Positions 27,069 to 36,513 of a stretch of 64,000 nucleotides of DNA are shown one piece after another. Source of the stretch: Enterobacter kobei (GTDB lineage Bacteria; Pseudomonadota; Gammaproteobacteria; Enterobacterales; Enterobacteriaceae). The stretch lies in the NCBI RefSeq assembly GCF_001729765.1, contig NZ_CP017181.1:1178001-1242000 (forward strand), written 5' to 3'. The notes below the pieces were generated by a model. It saw only the letters and a list, made by a program, of their open reading frames with translations, searched no databases and was not told the origin of the DNA. A program made the translations under genes and the position numbers. Each line of letters starts with the position of its first letter. Positions within the stretch are counted from its first letter, which is position 1.

Positions 27069-30000
27069 GCCGTCTTCCGCTTGTCGCCGCCCAGCCGGGT
27101 ATCTGGATGGCGGAGCAGTTGTCCGCGCTGCCAAATGCCTGGAGCGTGGCGCACTACACTGAGCTAAAGGGCGATATCGACGCGCCGTTGCTGGCAAAAG
27201 CCATTGCTGAAGGCATGATGCAGGCCGATACCCTGCGGATGCGTTTTGCCGAAGATAACGGTGAGGTGTGGCAGTGGGTGGATGAAACCGTCATGCTGCC
27301 GGAACCGTCCATCGTTCGCGTGGACTCTCATGATGCCGCCGTGGCGCTGATGGAAGCCGATCTCAACCAGAACCTGCGCGTCGACAGCGGTCAACCGCTG
27401 GCGTTTCATCTGCTGATTCAGGTGGGGGAAGAACGCTGGTACTGGTATCAGCGTTATCATCACTTAGTGGTAGATGGCTTCAGTTTCCCGGCGATTACCC
27501 GCCAGATTGCCGCCATTTATGCCGCATGGAAAAAGGGCGACCCCACGTCGCCATCTCCTTTTTCACCCTTCGCTGAGGTGGTGGAAGAGTATCAGCGCTA
27601 TCGTGAAAGCGAGGCGTATGCACGCGACGGTGACTTCTGGGCAGCGCAGCGCAGACAGCTTCCTCCTCCGGTCTCTCTTTCTTCCGCGCCGCTGCCGGGG
27701 CGCGCCGCGACAACTGACATCCTGCGCCTGAAAATCGTCGCCGACAGCAGCGCGTTTAGCCAGCTTGCGCAGGCTGCAGGGCAGGCTCAGCGTACCGATC
27801 TGGCGCTTGCGCTGGTCGCGCTGTGGCTGGGCCGCCTGACCGGGCGTCTGGACTACGCCGCCGGGTTTATCTTTATGCGCCGCATGGGCTCCGTCGCGCT
27901 GACCGCAACTGGACCGGTGCTCAACGTCCTGCCGCTTGCGGTGAATATCGATCCGCAGGAGAGCCTGCCTGGGCTGGCGCTGCGTCTGGCGAGCCAGCTG
28001 AAAAAAATGCGCCGCCATCAGCGCTACGACGCGGAGCAAATTCTCCGCGACAGCGGTAAGGCGGCGGGTGATGAAGCCCTGTTTGGCCCGGTGCTGAACG
28101 TTAAGGTGTTCGATTATCAACTGGAACTCGACGGCGTAGAGGCCATCACCCACACGCTGGCGACCGGACCGGTGAACGATCTCGAGCTGGCCTTGTTCCC
28201 GGACGAGCAGGGCGGATTAAGTATTGAAATTCTCGCCAGCAAACAGCGTTACGATGAAACAACGCTGAAGGGCCACGTCGCGCGCCTGAACGCGATGCTG
28301 GTGCAGTTTGCCGCTAACCCGGACCTGCGATGTGGGGAAGTGGAAACCGTGTCAGAGCAAGAGTACGCGCAGCTTGCGCGCATCAATGACACCGGGCTGG
28401 CGCTACCCTCCACCACGCTCGCGGAGCTGGTGGCGGAACAGGCGAGCAGGACGCCGGACGCCCCCGCGCTGGCGGATGCGCACATCGAGCTGAACTACCG
28501 CCAGATGCGCGAGCAGGTGGTCGCGCTGGCAAACCTGCTGCGTGCGCGCGGCGTGAAGCCGGGCGACAGCGTGGCGGTGGCCCTCCCGCGTTCGGTATTC
28601 CTGACGCTGGCCCTGCACGGCATTGTGGAAGCCGGCGCCGCGTGGTTACCGCTGGACACCGGTTACCCGGACGACCGCCTGCGGATGATGCTGGAGGACG
28701 CAAAGCCGTCCCTGCTGATTACCACCGATGAGCAGCTTCCGCGCTTTAGCGAACTGCCCATAGCTTCGTTTAGTTACAACATGCTTTTGCCTGCTGCGGG
28801 TACTCAGCCTCTGCGCGCGGCGAAACCGGAGCAGACGGCGTACATCATTTTTACCTCGGGTTCAACCGGGCGTCCGAAAGGGGTGATGGTTGGGCATACC
28901 GCCATCGTTAACCGCCTGAAGTGGATGCAGAACCACTACCCGCTGACAGCGAATGACGTGGTGGCGCAGAAAACGCCGTGCAGCTTTGACGTCTCGGTCT
29001 GGGAGTTCTGGTGGCCGTTTATCGCCGGGGCGAAGCTGGTGATGGCCGAGCCGGACGCGCACCGGGACCCGCAGGCGATGCAGAGCTTCTTCGCCCGGTA
29101 TGGCGTCACGACGACCCACTTTGTGCCGTCGATGCTGGCGGCGTTTGTCGCCTCGCTGACGCCGGAAAACGTCGACTGCTGCAGGACGCTTAAGCAGGTG
29201 TTCTGCAGCGGCGAAGCGCTGCCGACCGGGCTGTGCCGCGAGTGGCAACAGCTCACCCATGCGCCGCTGCACAACCTCTACGGCCCGACCGAAGCGGCGG
29301 TGGACGTGAGCTGGTATCCGGCGTTTGGCCCTGAGCTGGCGGCCGTTGAAGGCAATAGCGTGCCGATTGGTTTCCCGGTGTGGAACACGGGGCTGCGCAT
29401 TCTGGATGCAATGATGCGCCCGGTGCCGTTCGGCGTGGCGGGGGATCTGTATCTCACCGGCATTCAGCTGGCGCAGGGATATCTGGGGCGTCCGGATCTC
29501 ACCGCTAGCCGCTTTATCGCCGACCCGTTCGCGCCGGGCGAGCGGATGTATCGCACCGGTGACGTCGCCCGCTGGCTGGATAACGGGGCGGTAGAATATC
29601 TGGGCCGCAGCGATGATCAGCTAAAAATTCGCGGCCAGCGTATTGAGCTGGGCGAAATCGACCGGGCGATACTGTCGCTGCCGGACGTGGCGCAGGCCGT
29701 GGCGCATGCCTGCGTGTTCAACCAGGCGGCGGCAACGGGGGGCGATGCCCGCCAGCTGGTGGGATACGTTGTCTCCGAATCCGGTTTACCGCTGGATCGC
29801 GATGCGCTGCTGGAATCGCTGAAGGCGCAGCTTCCGCCGCATATGGTGCCGGTGGTGCTGCTGCAACTCAGCGCGCTGCCGCTCAGCGCGAACGGCAAAC
29901 TCGACCGCAAGGCGCTGCCGCTGCCGGAGTTGACCAGCAAAACCACCGGACGCGCGCCGGAAACGGACACCGAAATCGGCGTGGCGCATGCGTTTGCCGC

Positions 30001-30808
30001 GCTGCTGGGTTGCGAGGTGAACGATATCGAAGCCGACTTCTTTGCCCTCGGCGGCCACTCGCTGCTGGCGATGCGGCTGGCGGCGCAGCTCAGCCGCACG
30101 TTCGCCCGCAAGGTCACGCCGGGGCAGATTATGGTCGCCTCGACGGTGAGCAAGCTCAGTGCGCTGCTGGACTTAAAAATGAACGACGAGCAGGCGCAGC
30201 GTCTGGGGCATGAAGCCGTTCTGCCGCTGCGTGAAAGCCATGGCCCGACGCTGTTCTGCTTCCATCCGGCGTCCGGTTTTGCCTGGCAGTTCAGCGTGCT
30301 GGCGCGCCACCTCAGCCCGCGCTGGTCTATCACCGGTATTCAGTCTCCCCGACCGGAAGGGCCGATGCAGCAGTGTGCGGATCTGGATGGGGTGATTGAT
30401 CATCACCTGAATACGCTGCGTAAGCAGCAGCCGCAGGGGCCGTATTATTTGTTCGGTTATTCCCTCGGCGGCACGCTGGCGCAGGCTATTGCCGCTCGTT
30501 TGCGCGCGCAGGGTGAAGAGGTGGCGTTCCTTGGCCTGCTGGATACCTGGCCACCGGAAACCCAGAACTGGGCGGAGAAAGAGGCCAACGGCCTCGACCC
30601 GGCAGTGCTGGCGGAAATTGAGCGCGAGCGGCAGGCGTTTATCGCCGCGCAGCAGGGGCAGGGCAGCAGTGAGCTGTTTGGCGCCATCGAGGGCAACTAC
30701 GCCGATGCGGTGCGCCTGCTCACCACGGCGCACAGCGCGCGGTTTGAAGGCAAAGCGACGCTGTTTGTCGCCGAGCGCACGCGCACGATGGATCCGCAGG
30801 TCGCCTGA
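27065..30808 (+). CDS. entF: Enterobactin synthase EntF (NRPS), truncated by an in-frame TGA in the thioesterase domain
   Basis: A 1247-aa NRPS (E. coli EntF 1293 aa) that loads serine and releases enterobactin. The condensation domain has HHLVVDG near residue 132. The adenylation domain has FTSGSTGRPKG near 595, NLYGPTEA, YRTGDVARW and KIRGQRIELGEID. The carrier-domain Ser is near 999 in GGHSLLAMR, and the thioesterase Ser near 1133 in GYSLGG. The TGA at 30806-30808 replaces an expected Trp codon (VA-stop-APWVAEL against an AW-SPWIAEL-like context in E. coli). The frame then stays open for 37 codons carrying the expected catalytic His, so termination would leave an inactive thioesterase. Confidence 0.88.
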   Translation: MSRLPLVAAQPGIWMAEQLSALPNAWSVAHYTELKGDIDAPLLAKAIAEGMMQADTLRMRFAEDNGEVWQWVDETVMLPEPSIVRVDSHDAAVALMEADLNQNLRVDSGQPLAFHLLIQVGEERWYWYQRYHHLVVDGFSFPAITRQIAAIYAAWKKGDPTSPSPFSPFAEVVEEYQRYRESEAYARDGDFWAAQRRQLPPPVSLSSAPLPGRAATTDILRLKIVADSSAFSQLAQAAGQAQRTDLALALVALWLGRLTGRLDYAAGFIFMRRMGSVALTATGPVLNVLPLAVNIDPQESLPGLALRLASQLKKMRRHQRYDAEQILRDSGKAAGDEALFGPVLNVKVFDYQLELDGVEAITHTLATGPVNDLELALFPDEQGGLSIEILASKQRYDETTLKGHVARLNAMLVQFAANPDLRCGEVETVSEQEYAQLARINDTGLALPSTTLAELVAEQASRTPDAPALADAHIELNYRQMREQVVALANLLRARGVKPGDSVAVALPRSVFLTLALHGIVEAGAAWLPLDTGYPDDRLRMMLEDAKPSLLITTDEQLPRFSELPIASFSYNMLLPAAGTQPLRAAKPEQTAYIIFTSGSTGRPKGVMVGHTAIVNRLKWMQNHYPLTANDVVAQKTPCSFDVSVWEFWWPFIAGAKLVMAEPDAHRDPQAMQSFFARYGVTTTHFVPSMLAAFVASLTPENVDCCRTLKQVFCSGEALPTGLCREWQQLTHAPLHNLYGPTEAAVDVSWYPAFGPELAAVEGNSVPIGFPVWNTGLRILDAMMRPVPFGVAGDLYLTGIQLAQGYLGRPDLTASRFIADPFAPGERMYRTGDVARWLDNGAVEYLGRSDDQLKIRGQRIELGEIDRAILSLPDVAQAVAHACVFNQAAATGGDARQLVGYVVSESGLPLDRDALLESLKAQLPPHMVPVVLLQLSALPLSANGKLDRKALPLPELTSKTTGRAPETDTEIGVAHAFAALLGCEVNDIEADFFALGGHSLLAMRLAAQLSRTFARKVTPGQIMVASTVSKLSALLDLKMNDEQAQRLGHEAVLPLRESHGPTLFCFHPASGFAWQFSVLARHLSPRWSITGIQSPRPEGPMQQCADLDGVIDHHLNTLRKQQPQGPYYLFGYSLGGTLAQAIAARLRAQGEEVAFLGLLDTWPPETQNWAEKEANGLDPAVLAEIERERQAFIAAQQGQGSSELFGAIEGNYADAVRLLTTAHSARFEGKATLFVAERTRTMDPQVA

Positions 30809-30922
30809 GCGCCGTGGGTGGCGGAGCTTGAGGTGCATAGCCAGGATTGCGCCCACGTGGATATCATTTCGCCGCAGGCGTTTGAGAAGATTGGGCCGGT
30901 GTTGAGGGAAATGTTGGGATAG
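30809..30922 (+). pseudogene. entF: Orphaned C-terminal end of EntF after the premature TGA
   Basis: 37 in-frame codons from APWVAELEVHS to the TAG at 30920-30922 match the C-terminus of EntF. They include DCAHVDIIS, whose His (codon about 1264) corresponds to the E. coli thioesterase catalytic His1271. The open frame and conserved residues show that the nonsense change is recent or a base-call error. Confidence 0.85.
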
Positions 30923-30944
30923 TGCAAATGCCCGGTGGCGCTGT

Positions 30945-32237
30945 TGTATGACCGGATACATAGGTGACAGATCAGACCGGGAACATAGGTAACACTTTTA
31001 GTCTATCCGGAGCACACTCTGGGTTTTTCGGTCGTAGTACGCAAGCGTTATCCCATTAAAGATGATGGCCTCAAGGCCATCATCTTGTTCTTCCAGCATG
31101 ATGTACTCCCCAGTCAGTGCTTCACTCAGGAACACCGTACCCTTTTTTCCCATATAGAGGGTCCCCCTCGATTTCACCCTGTAGACTGTACCTCCTTCCG
31201 GATAAGCATATTCAGGAACACGGCCATCCCAGTGTCGGTTTGAGGGTTGCCATACCGTTCCGGGCGTTGCTCCCGCCAGTGCTTCATGCGGCCTTTCGTA
31301 GTTAAATTCTTTCCGGTAGTCACTGAACCACCGCTGTTGTTCTTCCATCGTCATGAAGGTGTTGCCCTGTTTCACCGCACTTTTCAGGGAGCGGTGCATT
31401 CGCTCATGGCGGCCATTTTCTTCCGGATGCCCCTTTCTGATACGCTCCGGCCTGATGCCCAGCTTGATTAGCCAGACGGCAAGACGACTTAATCCGGCTA
31501 TTCCTGTTCCCGCGAAGGGCTGGCCGTTATCGGTTCTAAGCACTTCCGGCAGACCATATTCCAGGAACGCATCCGTCAGGCACTCTCTGACAAAGGGTTC
31601 ACTCTCACGGTGTGTTCCCCGGCAGCTGAGCAGATACCGGCTGTGATTATCGGTCAGGGTGAAAGGATGGCAGTACTCTCTGCTGAGCAGCCTGAACTTG
31701 CCTTTAAAATCAGCGCTCCAGACCTGATTGTTCTCACTGATGATGGTCAGGGGCTGGCGATTGCCTGGTGTTCTGCGTTTTCGTTTTTTATCCGGAACCA
31801 GGCCTTCGCGCTTGAGGATATCGCCGATAGTGCTGGCGGCAGGTACGGTAAAATCGACGTGATGATTGAGCAACCACATCCGCAGTTTTTTTGGCCCCCA
31901 GTCAGGGTGTTTTTGACGCAGGGCAGTCAGGTGTCCGGCGATATCATCAGGAACCGTCCGGGAGTGGGAGCGTGGCGCACGCGACCGGTCCGAGAGAGAT
32001 GACAGGTCAGAAGGGTCAAAACGCTGAAGCCATTTATAGCCGGTTTTACGGCTGATGCCAAAAAGACGGCAAAGCGCGGAGAAGGAGTCCGTACCTGCAT
32101 GGCAGGCACGGATAAAATCAAGGCGTTGCATAGGTCGGGTCTCAGTCCAGGGCATAGCGAGTCTCCTCTTCTATGCCAGTTATAACTGTTACCCATGTAT
32201 CCGGTCTAAAGTGTTACCCATGTTTCCGGTTCATACC
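30945..32237 (-). mobile_element. IS481-family insertion sequence, copy 2 (inside a REP)
   Basis: A 1293-bp twin of the element at 17728, in the same orientation, with the same terminal repeats. It is flanked by the 4-bp duplication CTGT (30941-30944 and 32238-32241). The target is the loop of a REP, GGCGCTGTGCTTACCGG. It sits 22 bp after the entF terminal stop, where E. coli has fepE, which is absent here. Confidence 0.9.
30998..32155 (-). CDS. IS481-family transposase (DDE), copy 2
   Basis: Residue-for-residue the same 385-aa protein as the one at 17781-18938, with D149, D209 and E245 and no disruption. Identity of the two copies implies recent transposition or gene conversion. Confidence 0.93.
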   Translation of the reverse strand: MPWTETRPMQRLDFIRACHAGTDSFSALCRLFGISRKTGYKWLQRFDPSDLSSLSDRSRAPRSHSRTVPDDIAGHLTALRQKHPDWGPKKLRMWLLNHHVDFTVPAASTIGDILKREGLVPDKKRKRRTPGNRQPLTIISENNQVWSADFKGKFRLLSREYCHPFTLTDNHSRYLLSCRGTHRESEPFVRECLTDAFLEYGLPEVLRTDNGQPFAGTGIAGLSRLAVWLIKLGIRPERIRKGHPEENGRHERMHRSLKSAVKQGNTFMTMEEQQRWFSDYRKEFNYERPHEALAGATPGTVWQPSNRHWDGRVPEYAYPEGGTVYRVKSRGTLYMGKKGTVFLSEALTGEYIMLEEQDDGLEAIIFNGITLAYYDRKTQSVLRID

Positions 32238-32300
32238 CTGTGCTTACCGGGCCTACGGGAGCTGAATGTAGGCCGGGTAAGGCGTAGCCGCCACCCGGCA
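32238..32300. repeat. BIME remainder at the right edge of IS copy 2
   Basis: CTGTGCTTACCGGGCCTAC completes the REP begun at 30931 (CCCGGTGGCGCTGT). A second inverted REP (GTAGGCCGGGTAAGGCG..GCCGCCACCCGGC) follows. It lies downstream of fepC. Confidence 0.82.
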
Positions 32301-32301
32301 A

Positions 32302-33096
32302 TTACCGCCGACCCAATGGCACCACCAGCGGCGTTCCCGCCACCGGATCGTCAATAATCATGCAGCGCATACCGTAGATCTGCGCGATCAGATCCGGCGT
32401 CACAATCTCCTTCGGCGCGCCCTGCGCCACAATCTCACCGTCGCGCAAGGCAATGAGATGCGTCGCGTAGCGGCACGCCTGGTTCAAATCATGGAGCACC
32501 GCCGCCAGCGTATACCCTTGGGTGCGGTTCAGCTCGCTCAGCAGCTCCAGCAGGTCAATTTGATGGCTGATATCCAGCCACGTTGTTGGCTCGTCCAGCA
32601 GCATGATGGAGGTTTCCTGCGCTAACACCATCGCAATCCACGCGCGCTGGCGCTGGCCCCCGGAAAGGGTATCGACGCTTTGTTGGGCGAGAGCGGTAAT
32701 CCCCGTCGCCTGCATCGCGCGGTTTACCGCTTCATCGTCCTCTTTACGCCAGCGGGTAAATAGCGGCTGGTGCGGATAGCGCCCGCGCGAGACCAGTTCC
32801 TGCACCGTGATGTCCCCCGGCGTGGTGGCGTTTTGCGCCAGCAGCCCGATGCGCCTGGCCACCTCTTTGCTGGCGAAGCGCTGGATCTGCTCTCCGTCCA
32901 GAAACACGCTGCCCTCAACCGGGGTCATCAGGCGGCTCAGCGTGCGCAGCAAGGTTGATTTGCCGCAGCCGTTCGGGCCGATAATCGCCGTGAAGTGGCC
33001 CTCCGGAATAGCGACGGTTAAATCACGGGCAATGATTTTTTTGCCGTAGCCAAGGGTAAGGTTTTCGCCGCGCAAGCGGGTTGTTGTGTCTGTCAT
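32302..33096 (-). CDS. fepC: Ferric enterobactin ABC importer, ATPase
   Basis: A 264-aa cytoplasmic ATPase (E. coli 271 aa) with Walker A GPNGCGKST, signature LSGGQRQRAWIAMVLA and Walker B IMLLDEPTTWLD. The ATG at 33096 (MTDTTTRLRGENLTLGYGKK) overlaps the fepG stop and matches the E. coli start; the longer open frame lies in fepG. It ends at VVPLGRR, slightly short of E. coli. Confidence 0.94.
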   Translation of the reverse strand: MTDTTTRLRGENLTLGYGKKIIARDLTVAIPEGHFTAIIGPNGCGKSTLLRTLSRLMTPVEGSVFLDGEQIQRFASKEVARRIGLLAQNATTPGDITVQELVSRGRYPHQPLFTRWRKEDDEAVNRAMQATGITALAQQSVDTLSGGQRQRAWIAMVLAQETSIMLLDEPTTWLDISHQIDLLELLSELNRTQGYTLAAVLHDLNQACRYATHLIALRDGEIVAQGAPKEIVTPDLIAQIYGMRCMIIDDPVAGTPLVVPLGRR

Positions 33097-34085
33097 TTCT
33101 TGCGTGACTCCTGAACGAGCAAGACGATGAGGTAAATCCCGCCGAGGCTGACGGTTACCACGCCCACCGGCAGTTGATAAGGCATAAACAGCCGCTGGGC
33201 GCAGAGATCGGCGGCCAGCAGTAACAGCGATCCGCACAGCGCCGCCTGGGTTAATCCCCAGCGCGCGGTGCCGCTAAGACGCCGGGCGATGTGCGGGGCG
33301 ACAAGCGCAATAAAGGATATCGGCCCGGCGATGGCGGTGGAGGCGGCGGTCAGTAATACGGCCACCAGCATCAGCATCAGGCGCGAGCGCTCAACGCTCA
33401 CGCCCAGCGCGCAGGCGCTGTCGTCGCCCATCTCCAGCAGCCGCATGCGGCGCACCAGCAGCAGCGCGCCGATAAACATCAGCAAAATCAACGGCGCGGC
33501 GGGCCAGGTTTTGCCCCACGTCAGGCCGTTGAGTGAACCGGCATACCACAGCCCGGCGGAGATCGCGGTGTCCAGCGTGGCCTGCAGTAACAGCCAGGTG
33601 TTAAAGGCCATCAGCATGGCGCGCACGCCAATACCGATGATGATCAGGCGGAAGGTATCGATGCCGTTGCGCCAGGCAAGGAGCCAGATAACCAGCGACG
33701 TCAGAATACCGCCCGCCATCGCCGTAAAGGTGATGGCCGTCAGGTGCTGGCCGAACAGCACCATCGCCACCAGTACGCCACTCCAGGCTCCGGTATTCAG
33801 GCCCATTACGTCCGGGCTGCCGAGCGGGTTGCGCATCAGCGACTGGAAAATCGCGCCGCTGACCCCGAGCGCTGCGCCCACCAGAATCGCCATCGCCACC
33901 CGCGGCAGTCGCCATTCGGTGACCACCAGGGTGATATTGCGCGGGGCGCTGCCCGTGAGGGCGTGGAAGACCTGCACGAAATCGAGCGTGACCGCACCGC
34001 TTTGCAGGCTCCAGACCGCCAGCATAACCGTGGCGATAACCAGCAGAGATACGCTGGTTATTAAACGACGGGTCAGAACCCTCAT
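33093..34085 (-). CDS. fepG: Ferric enterobactin ABC importer, permease FepG
   Basis: 330 aa, exactly the E. coli FepG length. An FecCD-type permease with about ten helices. It has WRLPRVAMAILVGAALGVSG and NPLGSPDVMGLNTGAWSG, both family motifs, and a VAPHIAR ATPase-contact loop. The ATG at 34085 overlaps the fepD stop. It ends LVQESRKK as in E. coli. Confidence 0.95.
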   Translation of the reverse strand: MRVLTRRLITSVSLLVIATVMLAVWSLQSGAVTLDFVQVFHALTGSAPRNITLVVTEWRLPRVAMAILVGAALGVSGAIFQSLMRNPLGSPDVMGLNTGAWSGVLVAMVLFGQHLTAITFTAMAGGILTSLVIWLLAWRNGIDTFRLIIIGIGVRAMLMAFNTWLLLQATLDTAISAGLWYAGSLNGLTWGKTWPAAPLILLMFIGALLLVRRMRLLEMGDDSACALGVSVERSRLMLMLVAVLLTAASTAIAGPISFIALVAPHIARRLSGTARWGLTQAALCGSLLLLAADLCAQRLFMPYQLPVGVVTVSLGGIYLIVLLVQESRKK

Positions 34086-35086
34086 GCGCCACCTCCGCGT
34101 CTGCGTCGTACCAGGACGATCAGCACCGGCGCGCCGATAAAGGCGCTGACCACCGAAACGCGCAGTTCGCCTGGCACCAGTAGACGGCCGAGCACATCGG
34201 CAAACAGCAGCAGGGCCGGGGTGGCAAGCAAGGTGACCGGCAATGACCAGCGGTGATCGGCCCCCACCAGCCAGCGCGCCATGTGCGGCATCATCAGGCC
34301 GATAAAGGCAATCGGGCCGACCACGGCGGTCGCGCAGCCACACAGGACGGTGATGGCGAGCAGGCCAACCAGCTGCGTACGCGCCACGCGGTTGCCGAGT
34401 GCGGTCGCGGTGTCGCTGCCAAGACTGAGGCTGTTGAGCGCCCGGCTTAACAACAGCGCCACGGCGGCGGCGATAATGACCGGGAGCGCCACCACTTTCA
34501 GCGTGTCGAGAGTACGGATATCCAGCGAGCCGGCCTGCCAGAAGCGCAACTGGTCGTAGACGTCCGGGTTGAGCAGGGCGATGCCGTTGGATAAGCCTTC
34601 CAGCACCGCTGCGAGCGCTACGCCAGCCAGCGTCAGGCGTACCGGGCTTAGCTGTCCACCGCCCTGGCTGCCGGTAAACGCGACCACCAGCGAGGCGGCC
34701 AGCGCGCCGCAAAAGGCCATCACCAGTTGCTCAGAAGGTGACGTCAATCCGAACAGCGCCGCGCCGAGCACGATGGCAAAGCTGGCGCCAGAGTTCACGC
34801 CGAGAATACCGGGGTCCGCCAGCGGGTTACGGGTGAGGGTTTGCATCAGGGCCCCGGCAAGACCGAGGGCACCACCGGCCAGCAGTCCGGCGAGGGTTCG
34901 GGGCAGACGAGCGTCGAGCACGATAACGCAGTCGGCGCTCTGGCAGCTTCCGGAGAGCGCATCGACAATAACGGATGCGGGCAGGGACTTCGCGCCAACC
35001 AGCAGACTGAGTGCAATCGCAAGGATCAACAGCAGCAATAATACGGGCACGGCAATGGCGCGCACCGCAGAAGAGGAAAACGACAT
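34082..35086 (-). CDS. fepD: Ferric enterobactin ABC importer, permease FepD
   Basis: A 334-aa FecCD-type permease (E. coli 334 aa) with ARLPRTLAGLLAGGALGLAG, NPLADPGILGVNSGASFA and the MMPHMARWLVG coupling loop. The ATG at 35086 (MSFSSSAVRAIAVP) aligns with E. coli FepD; an in-frame ATG at 35098 is possible. It is first of fepD-fepG-fepC, divergent from entS, with a strong Fur box upstream. Confidence 0.94.
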   Translation of the reverse strand: MSFSSSAVRAIAVPVLLLLLILAIALSLLVGAKSLPASVIVDALSGSCQSADCVIVLDARLPRTLAGLLAGGALGLAGALMQTLTRNPLADPGILGVNSGASFAIVLGAALFGLTSPSEQLVMAFCGALAASLVVAFTGSQGGGQLSPVRLTLAGVALAAVLEGLSNGIALLNPDVYDQLRFWQAGSLDIRTLDTLKVVALPVIIAAAVALLLSRALNSLSLGSDTATALGNRVARTQLVGLLAITVLCGCATAVVGPIAFIGLMMPHMARWLVGADHRWSLPVTLLATPALLLFADVLGRLLVPGELRVSVVSAFIGAPVLIVLVRRRRGGGA

Positions 35087-35103
35087 AGCAACATCCATGA
35101 TTT

Positions 35104-35128
35104 GATAATGATAGTGATTATCGTTATC
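35104..35128. promoter_or_regulatory. Fur box between fepD and entS
   Basis: GATAATGATAGTGATTATCG followed by TTATC is close to the Fur consensus in overlapping register (GATAATGATAATCATTATC). It sits in the divergent fepD-entS promoter region, known to be Fur-regulated in E. coli. Confidence 0.85.
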
Positions 35129-35194
35129 TATCTTATTTGGCTATGTTAGCATGTGCGCCCATGGAATGGGTAGAAATAGACTCAAGGCTTTGTC

Positions 35195-36430
35195 ATGAAT
35201 CAAAAATCCTGGCTGCTCAACCTCAGCCTGCTCAAAACGCACCCGGCGTATCGCGCCGTTTTTATCGCGCGCTTTATCTCCATTTTGTCCCTCGGGCTGC
35301 TCGGCGTGGCGGTGCCGGTCCAGATCCAGGCCATGACGCACTCCAGCTGGCTGGTGGGGTTATCGGTTACGTTAACCGGCAGCGCAATGTTTATCGGCCT
35401 GATGGTCGGCGGCGTGCTGGCGGACCGCTACGAGCGTAAAAAACTGATCCTGCTGGCGCGCGGCACCTGTGGCGTGGGCTTTATCGGGCTGTGTATTAAC
35501 GCTTTGCTGCCGGAGCCGTCGCTGATGGCAATTTACGCCCTGGGGCTGTGGGACGGTTTTTTTGCCTCGCTAGGCGTGACGGCGCTGCTGGCGGCGACGC
35601 CTGCGCTGGTGGGGCGTGAGAATCTGATGCAGGCGGGGGCGATCACCATGCTCACCGTGCGCCTCGGCTCGGTGATTTCGCCGATGGTGGGTGGCCTGCT
35701 GCTGGCCACCGGCAACGTGGCGTGGAACTACGGGCTGGCAGCGGCGGGAACCTTCATTACCACGTTGACGCTGCTGCGCCTGCCGTTGCTGCCACCTCCG
35801 CCGCAGCCGCGTGAGCATCCGCTGAAGTCCCTGATGGCGGCCATTCGTTTTCTGTTCAGCAACCCGCTGATTGGCGGCATTGCGCTGCTCGGTGGCCTGC
35901 TGACCATGGCGAGCGCGGTGCGCGTGATGTACCCGGCGCTGGCGGGCGAGTGGCAGATGAGCGCCTCGGAAATCGGTATTCTCTACGCCGCCATTCCGCT
36001 CGGCGCGGCGTGTGGCGCGTTGACCAGCGGTCATCTGGCGCAGAGCGCGCGTCCGGGGCTGATTATGCTGCTTGCTACGCTGGCCTCGTTTGTTGCCATT
36101 GGCTTCTTCAGCCTGATGCCGGTGTGGGCGCTCGGGGTGATGTGTCTGACGATCTTTGGCTGGCTGAGCGCCATCAGCTCGCTTTTACAGTACACCCTGA
36201 TCCAGACCCAGACGCCGGAGGGGATGCTCGGGCGCATTAACGGTTTGTGGACCGCGCAGAACGTGACGGGGGATGCGATCGGTGCGGCGATCCTTGGCGG
36301 ACTGGGAGCCGTCATGAGCCCGGTGGCCTCGGCGAGCAGCAGCGGGTTAGTGTTAGCCGTTGTTGGCGTGATTTTATTGGCGGCTTTGGTGGAGTTGCGT
36401 CGGTTCAGGCAGGAGAGTGCTCCGGTGTGA
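35195..36430 (+). CDS. entS: Enterobactin exporter (MFS)
   Basis: 411 aa (E. coli EntS 416 aa), a twelve-helix major facilitator in the inner membrane that exports newly made enterobactin to the periplasm. It has the MFS motif [15 protein letters not shown] between helices 2 and 3 and opens with [27 protein letters not shown] as in E. coli. It is monocistronic, followed by a BIME, and looks intact. Confidence 0.94.
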   Translation: MNQKSWLLNLSLLKTHPAYRAVFIARFISILSLGLLGVAVPVQIQAMTHSSWLVGLSVTLTGSAMFIGLMVGGVLADRYERKKLILLARGTCGVGFIGLCINALLPEPSLMAIYALGLWDGFFASLGVTALLAATPALVGRENLMQAGAITMLTVRLGSVISPMVGGLLLATGNVAWNYGLAAAGTFITTLTLLRLPLLPPPPQPREHPLKSLMAAIRFLFSNPLIGGIALLGGLLTMASAVRVMYPALAGEWQMSASEIGILYAAIPLGAACGALTSGHLAQSARPGLIMLLATLASFVAIGFFSLMPVWALGVMCLTIFGWLSAISSLLQYTLIQTQTPEGMLGRINGLWTAQNVTGDAIGAAILGGLGAVMSPVASASSSGLVLAVVGVILLAALVELRRFRQESAPV

Positions 36431-36431
36431 T

Positions 36432-36507
36432 TTGCCGGGTGGCGGCTGCGCCTTACCCGGCCTACATTTTGCACCCGTAGGCCCGGTAAGCGAAGCGCCA
36501 CCGGGCG
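36432..36507. repeat. BIME between convergent entS and fepB
   Basis: Inverted REP pair TGCCGGGTGGCGGCTGCGCC..TTACCCGGCC and TAGGCCCGGTAAGCGAAGCG..CCACCGGGC between two 3' ends. Unlike the BIMEs at 17.7 and 30.9 kb, it is not interrupted. Confidence 0.9.
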
Positions 36508-36513
36508 CAGTTA

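Noticed and set aside
17728..32237. Compound transposon carrying sit and ent genes
   Set aside because: Each IS copy has its own 4-bp target duplication (CTGC and CTGT) and sits in its own REP, so they are independent insertions rather than a unit that moved together.
33093..34712. Very long 539-aa frame covering fepG
   Set aside because: The first 209 residues are an antisense-like shadow of fepD in another frame; the ATG at 34085 gives the exact E. coli FepG length.
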